Position numbers and translations under genes: made by a program
Notes under the pieces: generated by a model
Told to the model about the DNA's origin: nothing
Seen by the model: only the letters and a program-made list of their open reading frames with translations
Database searches by the model: none
NCBI GenBank assembly: GCA_963205115.1
Contig: CAUJHV010000012.1
Span: 1 to 64,000 of the forward strand
Reading direction: 5' to 3'
Length of the DNA stretch: 64,000 nucleotides
From: Pseudomonadota bacterium
GTDB taxonomy: Bacteria > Pseudomonadota > Gammaproteobacteria > Burkholderiales > Burkholderiaceae_C
Shown here: in pieces, positions 1 to 8,904 of the stretch
Position numbering within the stretch: the stretch's first letter is position 1
How the letters are laid out: the number at the start of each line of letters is the position of its first letter

Positions 1-1
1 C

Positions 2-2233
2 GCTGTGGGCACGGCCGAAGAAGACCAGACGCTGACCGCGGATACCGGCGGCATCGGCGACATCGACGGCCTGACTGCCTTCAGCTACCAATGGACACGC
101 AACGGCGTGGATATCGCCGGCGCAACGGCATCGACCTACCTCCTGGGCGACGCCGACGTGCAGACGCAGATCCGCGTGCGCGTGGGCTACACCGACGGCT
201 GGGGCACGGGCGAGACGCTGACCAGTGCGCCGACGGCGGCCGTGCTGAACGTCAACGACGCACCGGTCATCGACGCGGCGGCGCGATTTGCATTCCCGGG
301 GCTCACGGAAGACCAGACGAACAACACCGGCATCACGGTTGCCGAGATGATCGCATCGGCAGGCGCCGGACCGGCGGCGGTGGCCGCGCCCATCACGGAT
401 GCCGATGCGGTGCCGGCACCGGTACAGGGCGTGGCGCTGGTCGGGCAGCAGGCCGGCAACGGCTTGTGGCAATACAGCCTGGACGGCGGCACGCAGTGGG
501 TCGATGTGGGTGCGGTGTCCGACGGCGCCGCGTTGGTGCTGGGCACCGACGCCCGGCTGCGCTTCGTGCCGGACGGCCTGAATGCGACGGTGGCCCAGCT
601 GAGCTGGCGCGCCTGGGACCGCACGGACGCGGTGGCCGAAGGCACGCGGCTGGCGTTGACGACCACGGGTGGGCGCGCGGCGGTGTCGCAAGCGCTGGCC
701 CAGGCCGGCGTGGCCGTGACCGCCGAGAACGATGCGCCGCAGATCGTCGAAGGCACGCAGGCGGGCTGGGCGACGACGCTGGCGGAGAATGGATCGTCGG
801 TGGCAGTGCTGCATGCCACGGACGCCGACCTGCCGCGCCAGAGCCTGCTGTGGTCGATCGCGGGCGGCGCGGATGCCGCGCGCTTCCAGATCGATCCGTC
901 GACGGGATCGCTGCATTTTGTCGCGGCACCGGACTTCGAGCAGCCGAGCGATGCCGGCGGCGACAACGTCTACGACGTGACCGTGCGGGTCGACGACGGG
1001 AGCGGCGGTTCCGAGACGCGTGCCGTGTCGGTCCGGGTCTCCGATGCCAACGACACGCCGCAGCTGGAGACTCCCGAATCGGTCGATGTGCTGCACCATG
1101 CGGTGAACGACACGGTCATCGGCGAAGCGCGAGCCACCGACCAGGACGCCGGTGATTTTCTGCGTTATTCACTCGTCGATGACGCCGAGGGCCGCTTCAC
1201 CATCGACGCGCAGACCGGCCGCTTGCGCGTGGTCGACAGCGACCGCGTCGACTACACCACGCAACGCAGCTACACGCTGATCGTGCAGGTGACCGATGCG
1301 TCCGGTGCGTCACGGCAACGCGCGCTGCATGTCCAGGTGATCGGCCTGCCGTTGGATGGCAGCTCGTCGACGGACGGCGGCGGAACCGGTCTCGTGACGC
1401 CCGACGAACTGCCGCGACCGGTGATTCCGGGTCCGAACGGAACGATCGATGGCGGCCCGAATGCGCTTGCTGCCGGCGCGTCGTCGGCCTCGAGTGACCG
1501 CCCGGCGGCAGATGCAGATCGGGACGACCCGGGCGGCAAACTGTCATCGGGCGCCGAGATCCAGGACGCACCGGGTTCGATGTGGCGCCGCGCGGACCGC
1601 GGCAAGGGCGCGGTGGAAGCCCAAGCCATCGAAGCCGCCCTGCGCGAGGCGGGTGCCGTGCAGGCCTGGAGTACGGCGCTGTTGGACGGCCAACAGAGCC
1701 TGATCGGTCCTATCAGCCTGGATCTCACGCCCAGCCTGGGCGCGGGTGGGCTTGCGGCGTTCGATGCCACATCGCTGCGGGATCTGGTGGGTCGAGTCTG
1801 GTCGCTGCCGCTGCGCGGCACCAGCGGCGGCGAGCACGAGATCGAGGATGTCTTCTCCAATCGCCCGCAACCCAACAGCCCGGCCGAGCAGTTGCTGATC
1901 GAGGTCACGCAGCCCGCGCGCATGGCCGGCGTCTCGTTGACCGCTGGTTTTGTGTGGTGGCTCACGCGCGGCGGCGGCCTGCTGGCCTCCGTCCTGATGA
2001 GCGTGCCGGCCTGGCGTCACATGGACTTGCTGACCGTGATGACGCGTGCGGACGAGGAAGACGATGCGGATGACGATCGCGGCGACCTGGCAGATCCGCA
2101 CACCCATTCGAGCGCAGCTTCGCTGGGTGATGGGCACGACGCCCGCGCCGACAGCGAAGAGGACGAGGACGAGGATGACGACGCGGTGGCCGAACTCTTC
2201 GACCAGGGGCGGCCCGGCCACGGCGGCGGGTGA
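2..2233 (+). CDS. C-terminal part of a very large cadherin-repeat surface protein (5' end outside the window)
   Basis: The frame is open from the first bases, so the gene starts upstream; about 743 C-terminal residues are visible. Three Ca-binding cadherin-type linkers are seen (VNDAPVI, ENDAPQIVE, DANDTPQLE), each followed by a beta-rich repeat; two repeats have the cadherin-like pattern 'F.ID..TG.L'. After the repeats come a Gly/Ser-rich linker, a hydrophobic stretch around residues 640-675 (VWWLTRGGGLLAS) that may span a membrane, and a tail packed with Asp and Glu. This tail type is familiar from giant repetitive adhesin-like proteins of betaproteobacteria. The product is probably exported and surface-exposed; adhesion is an inference from the family. 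It converges on the fumarase gene with a 46-bp gap. Confidence 0.75.
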   Translation, partial: AVGTAEEDQTLTADTGGIGDIDGLTAFSYQWTRNGVDIAGATASTYLLGDADVQTQIRVRVGYTDGWGTGETLTSAPTAAVLNVNDAPVIDAAARFAFPGLTEDQTNNTGITVAEMIASAGAGPAAVAAPITDADAVPAPVQGVALVGQQAGNGLWQYSLDGGTQWVDVGAVSDGAALVLGTDARLRFVPDGLNATVAQLSWRAWDRTDAVAEGTRLALTTTGGRAAVSQALAQAGVAVTAENDAPQIVEGTQAGWATTLAENGSSVAVLHATDADLPRQSLLWSIAGGADAARFQIDPSTGSLHFVAAPDFEQPSDAGGDNVYDVTVRVDDGSGGSETRAVSVRVSDANDTPQLETPESVDVLHHAVNDTVIGEARATDQDAGDFLRYSLVDDAEGRFTIDAQTGRLRVVDSDRVDYTTQRSYTLIVQVTDASGASRQRALHVQVIGLPLDGSSSTDGGGTGLVTPDELPRPVIPGPNGTIDGGPNALAAGASSASSDRPAADADRDDPGGKLSSGAEIQDAPGSMWRRADRGKGAVEAQAIEAALREAGAVQAWSTALLDGQQSLIGPISLDLTPSLGAGGLAAFDATSLRDLVGRVWSLPLRGTSGGEHEIEDVFSNRPQPNSPAEQLLIEVTQPARMAGVSLTAGFVWWLTRGGGLLASVLMSVPAWRHMDLLTVMTRADEEDDADDDRGDLADPHTHSSAASLGDGHDARADSEEDEDEDDDAVAELFDQGRPGHGGG

Positions 2234-2245
2234 TCCGACGCAGAG

Positions 2246-2269
2246 GGCCGCCGGCGCGTTCCGGCGGCC
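2246..2269. terminator. GC-rich hairpin between convergent genes
   Basis: A 9-bp perfect inverted repeat (ggccgccgg / ccggcggcc) with a 6-nt loop sits between the stop codons of the cadherin-repeat gene and of the fumarase gene. There is no T-run on either side, so it may act as a weak bidirectional terminator or as a 3' mRNA-stabilising hairpin. Confidence 0.4.
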
Positions 2270-2279
2270 GGCTGTGGCC

Positions 2280-3803
2280 TCAGGCGGTGGTGACGGGGAT
2301 CTTGCCGATGCGGGCCTGCCACTCCTTCGGCCCGGTGTTGTGCACGCTGGTGCCCGATGAGTCGACCGCCACCGTCACCGGCATGTCCTTCACGTCGAAT
2401 TCGTAGATGGCTTCCATGCCGAGATCGGCAAAGCCCACGACCTTCGCACCCTTGATGGCCTTGGCCACCAGGTAGGCCGCGCCGCCGACGGCCATCAGGT
2501 AAGCGCTCTTGTGCTCTTGGATGGCTTCGATGGCCACCGGGCCGCGCTCGGCCTTGCCCACCATCGCGATCAGGCCGGTCTTGGCCAGCATCATCTCGGT
2601 GAACTTGTCCATGCGCGTGGCCGTCGTCGGGCCGGCCGGGCCGACCACTTCGTCGCGCACCGGATCGACCGGGCCCACGTAGTAGATGACGCGGTTGGTG
2701 AAGTCCACCGGCAGCGGCTCGCCCTTGGCCAGCATGTCCTGGATGCGCTTGTGCGCGGCGTCGCGGCCGGTCAGGAGTTTGCCGCTGAGCAGCAGCGTGT
2801 CGCCCGGCTTCCAGCTGGCCACTTCGGCCGGCGTGAGGCTGTTCAGGTTGACCGACTTGCTCTTGTTGTAGTCGGGCGCCCAGTTGACGTTGGGCCACAG
2901 GTCCAGGCTTGGCGGATCGAGGTACACCGGGCCGGAACCATCGAGCACGAAGTGCGCGTGGCGCGTGGCGGCGCAGTTCGGGATCATCGCGATGGGCTTG
3001 CTGGCCGCGTGCGTGGGGAAGGTCTTGATCTTGACGTCGAGCACGGTGGTCAGGCCGCCCAGGCCCTGCGCGCCGATGCCCAGCGCGTTGACCTTTTCGT
3101 ACAGCTCGATGCGCATTTCCTCGAGCTTGTTGGCCGGGCCGCGTTGCAGCAGCTCGTACATGTCGATGTCGTCCATCAGCGCCTCCTTGGCCAGGAGGAC
3201 CGCCTTCTCGGCCGTGCCGCCGACGCCGATGCCCAGCATGCCCGGCGGGCACCAGCCAGCGCCCATCGTGGGTACGGTCTTGAGCACCCAGTCGACGATG
3301 CTGTCGCTGGGGTTGAGCATGTACATCTTGCTCTTGTTTTCCGAGCCGCCGCCCTTGGCCGCGACGGTGACCTCGACCGTGTCGCCCGGCACCAGCTCCA
3401 TGTGGATCACGGCCGGGGTGTTGTCCTTGGTGTTCTTGCGGTCGAAGATCGGGTCGGACAGCACGCTGGCGCGCAGCACGTTGTCCTTGTTCAGGTAGCC
3501 GCGGCGCACGCCTTCGTTGACGGCGTCGGTGATGCCGGCGGAGAAGCCGGACCACGTGACGTTCATGCCGATCTTCAGGAAGACGTTGACGATGCCGGTG
3601 TCCTGGCAGATCGGGCGGCGGCCCATCGCGCACATCTTCGAGTTGGTCAGGATCTGCGCGATCGCGTCCTTGGCCGCGGGGCTTTGCTCGCGCTCGTAGG
3701 CGCGCGCCAGATGCGCGATGTAGTCTGCCGGGTGGTAGTAGCTGATGTACTGCAGGGCGGCGGCCACGCTTTCGATGAGGTCGTCTTGGCGGATGATGGT
3801 CAT
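2280..3803 (-). CDS. fumA: Class I fumarate hydratase (4Fe-4S type)
   Basis: Interconverts fumarate and malate in the TCA cycle. The 507-residue protein is collinear with the iron-sulfur, oxygen-sensitive class I fumarases: an N-terminal fumarate lyase-type domain with the cluster ligand region RRPICQDTG (Cys66), further Cys in the CPPGML and IPNCAA segments, and a C-terminal swivelling domain ending in GTSVHNTGP, a typical signature. An in-frame extension to 3878 exists, but the ATG at 3803 directly precedes the family-like start MTIIRQDDLIES and the extension is Ala/Pro-rich and overlaps the divergent nhaA start. Housekeeping gene, 65 bp from nhaA in divergent orientation. The symbol may differ between annotation systems (fumA/fumB/ttdA-like), but a class I fumarase is clear. 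Confidence 0.93.
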   Translation of the reverse strand: MTIIRQDDLIESVAAALQYISYYHPADYIAHLARAYEREQSPAAKDAIAQILTNSKMCAMGRRPICQDTGIVNVFLKIGMNVTWSGFSAGITDAVNEGVRRGYLNKDNVLRASVLSDPIFDRKNTKDNTPAVIHMELVPGDTVEVTVAAKGGGSENKSKMYMLNPSDSIVDWVLKTVPTMGAGWCPPGMLGIGVGGTAEKAVLLAKEALMDDIDMYELLQRGPANKLEEMRIELYEKVNALGIGAQGLGGLTTVLDVKIKTFPTHAASKPIAMIPNCAATRHAHFVLDGSGPVYLDPPSLDLWPNVNWAPDYNKSKSVNLNSLTPAEVASWKPGDTLLLSGKLLTGRDAAHKRIQDMLAKGEPLPVDFTNRVIYYVGPVDPVRDEVVGPAGPTTATRMDKFTEMMLAKTGLIAMVGKAERGPVAIEAIQEHKSAYLMAVGGAAYLVAKAIKGAKVVGFADLGMEAIYEFDVKDMPVTVAVDSSGTSVHNTGPKEWQARIGKIPVTTA

Positions 3804-3868
3804 GGCGGCAGGGGCGGAGGGCGCATTTCGCGCGGGTGGCGCCAGTGTAATCAAGGGGGGTTTCGACG

Positions 3869-5077
3869 ATGCTGACATCGGCTTTCCGGCGCTTCTTCGC
3901 CAGTGAATCGGCAGGGGGCGTGGCCCTCGTGCTGGCCGCCGCGCTGGCCATTGCGCTGAGCAATTCGCCGCTCGAGCCGGTCTACCGCAACCTCCTGCAG
4001 CAGCCCATCGAGTGGCGCGTCGGCCATGGTGTGCTGCATCTGTCCAAGCCGGCCGTGGTCTGGATCAACGACCTGTGGATGGCGGTCTTCTTCTTCCTGG
4101 TCGGCCTGGAAATCAAGCGCGAGTTCGTCGAAGGCGAGCTGAACTCGCCGCGGCAGGCCGCGCTGCCGGCTGTGGCCGCGCTGGGCGGCATGGCGGTGCC
4201 CGCGCTGATCTATGCGGTCATCAACCGGGGCGACCCGGTGGCGTCGATGGGCTGGGCCATCCCGTCGGCCACCGACATCGCCTTCGCCATCGGCGTGCTG
4301 ATGCTGCTGGGCCCGCGCGTGCCGGCCTCGCTGAAGATCTTCCTGACGGCGGTGGCCATCATCGACGACCTGGGGGCCATCGTCATCATTGCGCTGTTCT
4401 TCACCGACCAGCTGTCGCTGACCATGCTGGGCGGCGCGGCGGTCTGCCTGGTGGGGCTGGCGTGGCTCAACCGCGCCGGCGTCACGCGTGTGGATGCCTA
4501 TGCGGTGCTGGGTCTGGTGCTGTGGCTGTGTGTGCTCAAGAGCGGCATCCATGCCACGCTGGCCGGCGTGGCGACCGCGATGGCCGTGCCGATGCGCCGG
4601 CCGGGCGGCGGCTCGCCGCTGCGGGAAACCGAGCATGCGCTGCACCCCTGGGTGACGTTCCTGATCCTGCCGACCTTCGCATTTGCCAACGCCGGCGTGT
4701 CCTTCGCCGGGGTGACCCTGGACACGCTGCTGCAGCCGGTGACGCTGGGCATCGCCGCGGGCCTGCTGGTGGGCAAGGCCGTGGGCGTCTTCGGTGCGAC
4801 CTGGCTGATGGTGGCGGCCGGTCAGGCCACGCGGCCCAGCGGCGCCAGCTGGCTGCAGGTCTTCGGCGTCAGCCTGGTCTGCGGCATCGGCTTCACTATG
4901 AGCCTGTTCATCGGCGGCCTGGCTTTCGAGGGCCAGGACGCGTCCTACGAGACGCGGGTGAAGCTCGGCGTGCTGTGCGGCTCGCTGCTGTCGGCCGCGC
5001 TGGGCGCGCTGGTGCTGTGGCGCGCGGCGCGGCCGGCGCTCAGTGCGCGGGCTTCGCCGCCGCGGTCGCCGTCATGA
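3869..5077 (+). CDS. nhaA: Na+/H+ antiporter NhaA
   Basis: Electrogenic antiporter of the inner membrane that expels Na+ in exchange for protons at alkaline pH. The 402-residue protein is almost entirely hydrophobic, with about 12 membrane segments. It carries the family hallmarks: TDIAFA at 135-140 and the paired transport aspartates in AIIDDLGA (Asp166-Asp167), the site equivalent to Asp163/Asp164 of E. coli NhaA. The ATG at 3869 gives the usual start ([17 protein letters not shown]). The 3' end overlaps the convergent yqhA-like gene by 38 bp. No link to photosynthesis is evident. Confidence 0.95.
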   Translation: MLTSAFRRFFASESAGGVALVLAAALAIALSNSPLEPVYRNLLQQPIEWRVGHGVLHLSKPAVVWINDLWMAVFFFLVGLEIKREFVEGELNSPRQAALPAVAALGGMAVPALIYAVINRGDPVASMGWAIPSATDIAFAIGVLMLLGPRVPASLKIFLTAVAIIDDLGAIVIIALFFTDQLSLTMLGGAAVCLVGLAWLNRAGVTRVDAYAVLGLVLWLCVLKSGIHATLAGVATAMAVPMRRPGGGSPLRETEHALHPWVTFLILPTFAFANAGVSFAGVTLDTLLQPVTLGIAAGLLVGKAVGVFGATWLMVAAGQATRPSGASWLQVFGVSLVCGIGFTMSLFIGGLAFEGQDASYETRVKLGVLCGSLLSAALGALVLWRAARPALSARASPPRSPS

Positions 5078-5681
5078 TGCGGTCGGACAGCGCGATGGCC
5101 AGCGCCGAGAACAGGAAGGCGACGTGGATCACCGTCTGCCAGATCAGCACCTTCTCTTCGTAGTTGCCGGCGTTGATGAAGGTCTTGAGCAGGTGGATCG
5201 AGCTGATGCCGATGATGGCCGTGGCCAGCTTGACCTTCAGCACGGACGCGTTCACGTGGCTCAGCCACTCGGGCTGGTCGGGGTGGCCTTCGAGATTCAG
5301 GCGTGAGACGAAGGTTTCGTAGCCCCCGACGATCACCATGATGAGCAGGTTGCTGATCATCACGACGTCGATCAACGCCAGCACGACCAGCATGATGATG
5401 GTTTCGTTGAGCACCGGAATCGGCTTGTAGCCGATGACCTTGCCGGCCTCGACGATGGCTTCGCCCTTGTAGCCGATGCTGGTGATCAGCTTGTTCAGCG
5501 CACCGACATCGCCAAAGGCCGCCTCGATCAGGTGCACCAGCTCCACCCAGAAGTGGAAGACGTACACCGCCTGGGCGAGGATCAACCCCAGGTACAGCGG
5601 CAGCTGCAGCCAGCGGCTGGCGAAGATCAGCCGGGGCAGGGGCCCCAGCGAACGGGCAGGCAGGGAAGTGTCGTTGGCCAT
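5040..5681 (-). CDS. UPF0114 / YqhA-family membrane protein
   Basis: A 213-residue integral membrane protein with an N-terminal amphipathic segment and about four hydrophobic segments. The stretch with [21 protein letters not shown] and [12 protein letters not shown] is characteristic of the UPF0114 (YqhA) family; its biochemical function is unknown. The ATG at 5681 gives the expected N-terminus. The 3' end overlaps nhaA on the other strand by 38 bp, an unusually long convergent overlap that leaves no room for a terminator. Confidence 0.85.
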   Translation of the reverse strand: MANDTSLPARSLGPLPRLIFASRWLQLPLYLGLILAQAVYVFHFWVELVHLIEAAFGDVGALNKLITSIGYKGEAIVEAGKVIGYKPIPVLNETIIMLVVLALIDVVMISNLLIMVIVGGYETFVSRLNLEGHPDQPEWLSHVNASVLKVKLATAIIGISSIHLLKTFINAGNYEEKVLIWQTVIHVAFLFSALAIALSDRIMTATAAAKPAH

Positions 5682-5857
5682 CGCGAAAGGCAGTCCTTGG
5701 GGGGATCCCGGAGCAGCGGCGGATTGTAGTGGCGCAAACTCTGGCGCTTGTGGCGCACCAGAGTAAGGCGTCAGTCAGAGCCGCTGCCTACCTTCGCGTC
5801 CGAGCGCCACGCGCGCCAAATTCGGTCATCAACCCAAGCGACATTCAGGAGACACCC

Positions 5858-7828
5858 ATGTCCAGCGATACCCAGATCAAGACCTATCTGCCGCCGGCCG
5901 ATCTGGTCAAGAACGCCGCCGTCTCGGGCATGGCGGGCTACCAGGCCCTGTGCGACGAGGCCGATCGCGACTACGCCGGCTACTGGGCCCGCCTGGCTCG
6001 CGAGTTGATTTCGTGGAAGACCCCGTTCACCCAGGTCCTCGACGACAGCAACGCGCCGTTCTTCAAGTGGTTTGCCGACGGCACGCTGAACGTGTCCTAC
6101 AACTGCCTGGACCGCAACGTCGAGAAGGGCCTGGGCGACAAGACCGCCATCATCTTCGAAGCCGACGGCGGCCAGGTCACCAAGGTCACCTACAAGGACC
6201 TGCTGGGGCGCGTCGCGCGCCTGGCCAACGGCCTGAAGTCCCTGGGCATCAAGAAGGGTGACCGCGTCGTCATCTACATGCCGATGTCGATCGAGGGCGT
6301 CGCCGCGATGCATGCCTGCGCGCGCATCGGCGCGATCCACTCGGTGGTCTTCGGCGGCTTCTCGGCGCAATCCGTGCGTGACCGCGTCAACGACGCCGGC
6401 GCCGTGGCCATCATCACCGCCGACGAACAGGTCCGCGGCGGCAAGCACCTGCCCCTGAAGGCCATCGTCGACGAAGCGCTGGCCATGGGCGGCTGCGAAT
6501 CGATCCGCAACGTCGTCGTCTTCAAGCGCACCGGTGGCAACGTGGGCTTCACGGCCCCGCGCGACCTGTGGATGAACGAGCTGACGGCTGCCCAGTCCGA
6601 CGTCTGCGAGCCGGAGTGGGTCGAGGCCGAGCATCCGCTGTTCCTGCTGTACACCTCGGGCTCCACCGGCAAGCCCAAGGGCGTGCAGCACAGCACCGGC
6701 GGCTACCTGCTGCATGCGGCGCTGACCACCAAGTGGACCTTCGACCTGAAGGACAACGACATCTTCTGGTGCACGGCCGACATCGGCTGGGTCACGGGCC
6801 ACAGCTACATCACCTATGGCCCGCTCGCGCTGGGCGGCACCGAGATCGTCTTCGAAGGCGTGCCCACCTACCCGGACGCCGGCCGCTTCTGGAAGATGAT
6901 CCAGGACCACAAGGTCACCATCTTCTACACGGCGCCCACGGCCATCCGCTCGCTGATCAAGGCGGCCGAAGCCAACCTGGCGATCCACCCGAAGAGTTAC
7001 GACCTGAGCTCGTTGCGCATCCTGGGTTCGGTGGGCGAGCCGATCAACCCGGCCGCCTGGGAGTGGTACCACCTGAACGTGGGCGGCGGCCGCTGCCCGA
7101 TCGTCGACACCTTCTGGCAGACCGAGACCGGCGGCCACATGATCACGCCGATGCCGGGCGCCACGCCGCTGGTGCCGGGTTCGTGCACGCTGCCCTTCCC
7201 GGGCATCCAGACCGCGATCGTGGACGAGACGGGCGCCGACGTGCCCAACGGCTCCGGCGGCATCCTGGTCGTCAAGAAGCCCTGGCCGTCGATGATCCGC
7301 ACGATCTGGGGTGACCCCGAGCGCTTCGTCAAGAGCTACTACCCGCCGGAACTCAAGGGCTACTACCTGGCTGGCGACGGTGCCATCCGTGACGCCAACA
7401 ACGGCTACTTCACCATCACCGGTCGCATCGACGACGTGCTGAACGTCTCCGGTCACCGCATGGGCACGATGGAGATCGAATCGGCCCTGGTGAGCTGCAC
7501 CGAGCTGGTGGCCGAAGCGGCCGTGGTGGGCCGTCCCGACGAGACCACCGGCGAAGCCATCTGTGCCTTCGTCGTGCTCAAGCGTCCGCGCCCCACCGGC
7601 GAAGAAGCCAAGAAGATCGCGACCGAGTTGCGCAACTGGGTGGCCAAGGAAATCGGCCCGATCGCCAAGCCCAAGGACATCCGCTTCGGCGACAACCTGC
7701 CCAAGACCCGCTCGGGCAAGATCATGCGCCGCCTGCTGCGCTCGATCGCCAAGGGCGAGGCCATCACGCAGGACACGTCGACCCTGGAAAACCCGGCGAT
7801 CCTGGAGCAGCTGGCGCAAGCGCTGTGA
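5858..7828 (+). CDS. acs: Acetyl-CoA synthetase (AMP-forming)
   Basis: Activates acetate to acetyl-CoA via acetyl-AMP, feeding acetate into the TCA and glyoxylate cycles. The 656-residue length is typical. The P-loop-like A3 motif [11 protein letters not shown] lies at 265-275, the [13 protein letters not shown] region forms the acetate/AMP pocket, and [11 protein letters not shown] near the C-terminus holds the catalytic Lys621, the usual acetylation target. The start is the ATG at 5858 preceded by aggaga; the open frame continues upstream to 5729 but with no family-like sequence. A second copy of the last 12 codons lies 85 bp downstream (see repeat). Confidence 0.96.
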   Translation: MSSDTQIKTYLPPADLVKNAAVSGMAGYQALCDEADRDYAGYWARLARELISWKTPFTQVLDDSNAPFFKWFADGTLNVSYNCLDRNVEKGLGDKTAIIFEADGGQVTKVTYKDLLGRVARLANGLKSLGIKKGDRVVIYMPMSIEGVAAMHACARIGAIHSVVFGGFSAQSVRDRVNDAGAVAIITADEQVRGGKHLPLKAIVDEALAMGGCESIRNVVVFKRTGGNVGFTAPRDLWMNELTAAQSDVCEPEWVEAEHPLFLLYTSGSTGKPKGVQHSTGGYLLHAALTTKWTFDLKDNDIFWCTADIGWVTGHSYITYGPLALGGTEIVFEGVPTYPDAGRFWKMIQDHKVTIFYTAPTAIRSLIKAAEANLAIHPKSYDLSSLRILGSVGEPINPAAWEWYHLNVGGGRCPIVDTFWQTETGGHMITPMPGATPLVPGSCTLPFPGIQTAIVDETGADVPNGSGGILVVKKPWPSMIRTIWGDPERFVKSYYPPELKGYYLAGDGAIRDANNGYFTITGRIDDVLNVSGHRMGTMEIESALVSCTELVAEAAVVGRPDETTGEAICAFVVLKRPRPTGEEAKKIATELRNWVAKEIGPIAKPKDIRFGDNLPKTRSGKIMRRLLRSIAKGEAITQDTSTLENPAILEQLAQAL

Positions 7829-7958
7829 TCCAGCCGCGCGTCAGCGCGGACGGCGCGAAGCGCCATTGACGGGTTGGGGCCTGCTCATATCGCGCAGCGA
7901 TGTGAGCGGGCACCAGAATCCGGCGATCCTGGAGCAGCTGGCTCAGGCCCTCTGATCC
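7790..7958 (+). repeat. Duplicated 3' end of acs (copies 7790-7831 and 7917-7958)
   Basis: The 42 bp that encode [12 protein letters not shown], the stop codon and the next three bases occur twice, separated by 85 bp. The copies differ at five positions and all five are synonymous third-codon changes (Asn, Ala, Gln, Ala, Leu codons). The second copy has no upstream acs sequence. The intervening DNA holds an imperfect palindrome (gctcatatcgc / gcgatgtgagc, around 7883-7907). The pattern looks like the leftover 3' end of another acs allele. Confidence 0.85.
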
Positions 7959-7998
7959 GACGCCTGTGTGGCGGCATCTTCGGGTGCCGTCGCCCATG

Positions 7999-8028
7999 AA
8001 AAAAGGCCCCGCACTGCGGGGCCTTTTT
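7999..8028. terminator. Rho-independent terminator, bidirectional
   Basis: An A-tract, an 8-bp perfect GC stem (ggccccgc / gcggggcc) with a 3-nt loop, and a T-tract: a textbook intrinsic terminator in both directions. It closes acs on the plus strand and the bchG-to-tspO transcript on the minus strand, and marks the left border of the photosynthesis cluster. Confidence 0.85.
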
Positions 8029-8074
8029 GCTGCTGAGTCGTCGCTGCGGACTGTGCTCGCGCCGCTGGCGGTCG

Positions 8075-8350
8075 TCAGCGGTCAACTCCGCGTGGACCGG
8101 GCCGGTCGCGCCACCGGCCGCGCAGGTCCATGGCGTGGCACAGGCCTGCAGCGGCCAGGCTGGCCAGCGCCTGCGGCCATTGCGCGGATGACAGCGCAAA
8201 GTGCAGCGCGAGCATCAGCAAGGCACCCGCCGCGAGGTTCGGCAGCACGGCCCGGGCGGGCAGGCCGCGGCCCGTCCAGTGGTGCCAGCCCCACAGGGCC
8301 AGTGCTTCCAGCACCACGAGGGCGATCAAGCCGTCCACGACCATCAACAT
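8075..8350 (-). CDS. Small membrane protein of unknown function, end of the bchG-bchP-tspO operon
   Basis: A 91-residue protein with about three hydrophobic segments and a basic C-terminal tail (RGRWRDRPGPR). I do not recognise a family. It starts 7 bp downstream of the tspO stop on the same strand, so it is probably co-transcribed and may be a membrane accessory of the pigment pathway. Its coding character (hydrophobic segments, continuous GC3 bias) supports a real gene, but no motif assigns a role. Confidence 0.6.
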   Translation of the reverse strand: MLMVVDGLIALVVLEALALWGWHHWTGRGLPARAVLPNLAAGALLMLALHFALSSAQWPQALASLAAAGLCHAMDLRGRWRDRPGPRGVDR

Positions 8351-8357
8351 GGCGTCG

Positions 8358-8849
8358 TCAGCGCCCGACGAAGGGTGCGTTCAGGTTCACCACGGCGTGG
8401 TTCAGGACGGCGGCAAAGCACACCCACAGCAGGTAGGGCACCAACAACAGGCCGGCCACGCGGTGCAGGCGCATCGACTGCACGATCAGCAGCGCCACCG
8501 ACAAGCCCAGCAGCCCCACTTCCATCTGCGCCCAGTCGGGCCGCTGCAGGCGGAAGAACAGCAGGCTCCACAGCACGTTGAAGAACGCATTGAAGGCCCA
8601 GGCGGCGAGCAGCGCGTGCCGGCGCCCCGGGTCCTGCGTGGCACGCCAGGCCGTGGCGCCGGACAGCGCGCACAGCGCGTAGATCAGCGTCCAGATCGGG
8701 CCGAAGAGGACGTCGGGCGGCTGCCACGGGGGCCGTTTCAGACTGGCGTACCAGGGACCGATGTCGGTGGCCAGACCGCCGAGAATGGCCACCCCGAGTG
8801 CAGCCAGCGCCGCCACGCCGACGACGCGCGCCCTGGGCAACGAGGTCAC
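8358..8849 (-). CDS. tspO: TspO/MBR family protein (tryptophan-rich sensory protein, CrtK)
   Basis: A 163-residue, five-helix membrane protein with the TspO signature: WYASLKRPPWQPPDVLFGPIWTLIY at the N-terminal third, then AWAFNAFFNVLWSLLFF and PYLLWVCFAAVLN. TspO proteins bind tetrapyrroles and modulate pigment gene expression in Rhodobacter, where the gene (crtK) also sits in the PGC. It follows bchP by 55 bp; the gap carries a short repeat shared with the bchZ-pufB gap. Confidence 0.93.
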   Translation of the reverse strand: MTSLPRARVVGVAALAALGVAILGGLATDIGPWYASLKRPPWQPPDVLFGPIWTLIYALCALSGATAWRATQDPGRRHALLAAWAFNAFFNVLWSLLFFRLQRPDWAQMEVGLLGLSVALLIVQSMRLHRVAGLLLVPYLLWVCFAAVLNHAVVNLNAPFVGR

Positions 8850-8861
8850 TGCACCACCTTC

Positions 8862-8904
8862 GGGCGGCCGGGCGGGCCCACGGGTGTACCTTCGGGCTGC
8901 GCCC
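8862..8904 (-). repeat. Short extragenic palindromic-type element, copy 1 (bchP-tspO gap)
   Basis: Read on the minus strand, the DNA just after the bchP stop contains gaaggtacacc-n-gtg-n-gcccg-nnn-ggccg, a pattern also found after the bchZ stop around 41990-42030. The GC-rich palindromic halves suggest a REP-like element or mRNA-stability hairpin. Only two copies are visible in the window. Confidence 0.5.

Noticed and set aside
5771..7819. Long open frame antisense to acs
   Set aside because: Same codon-bias artefact; acs is unambiguous on the plus strand.
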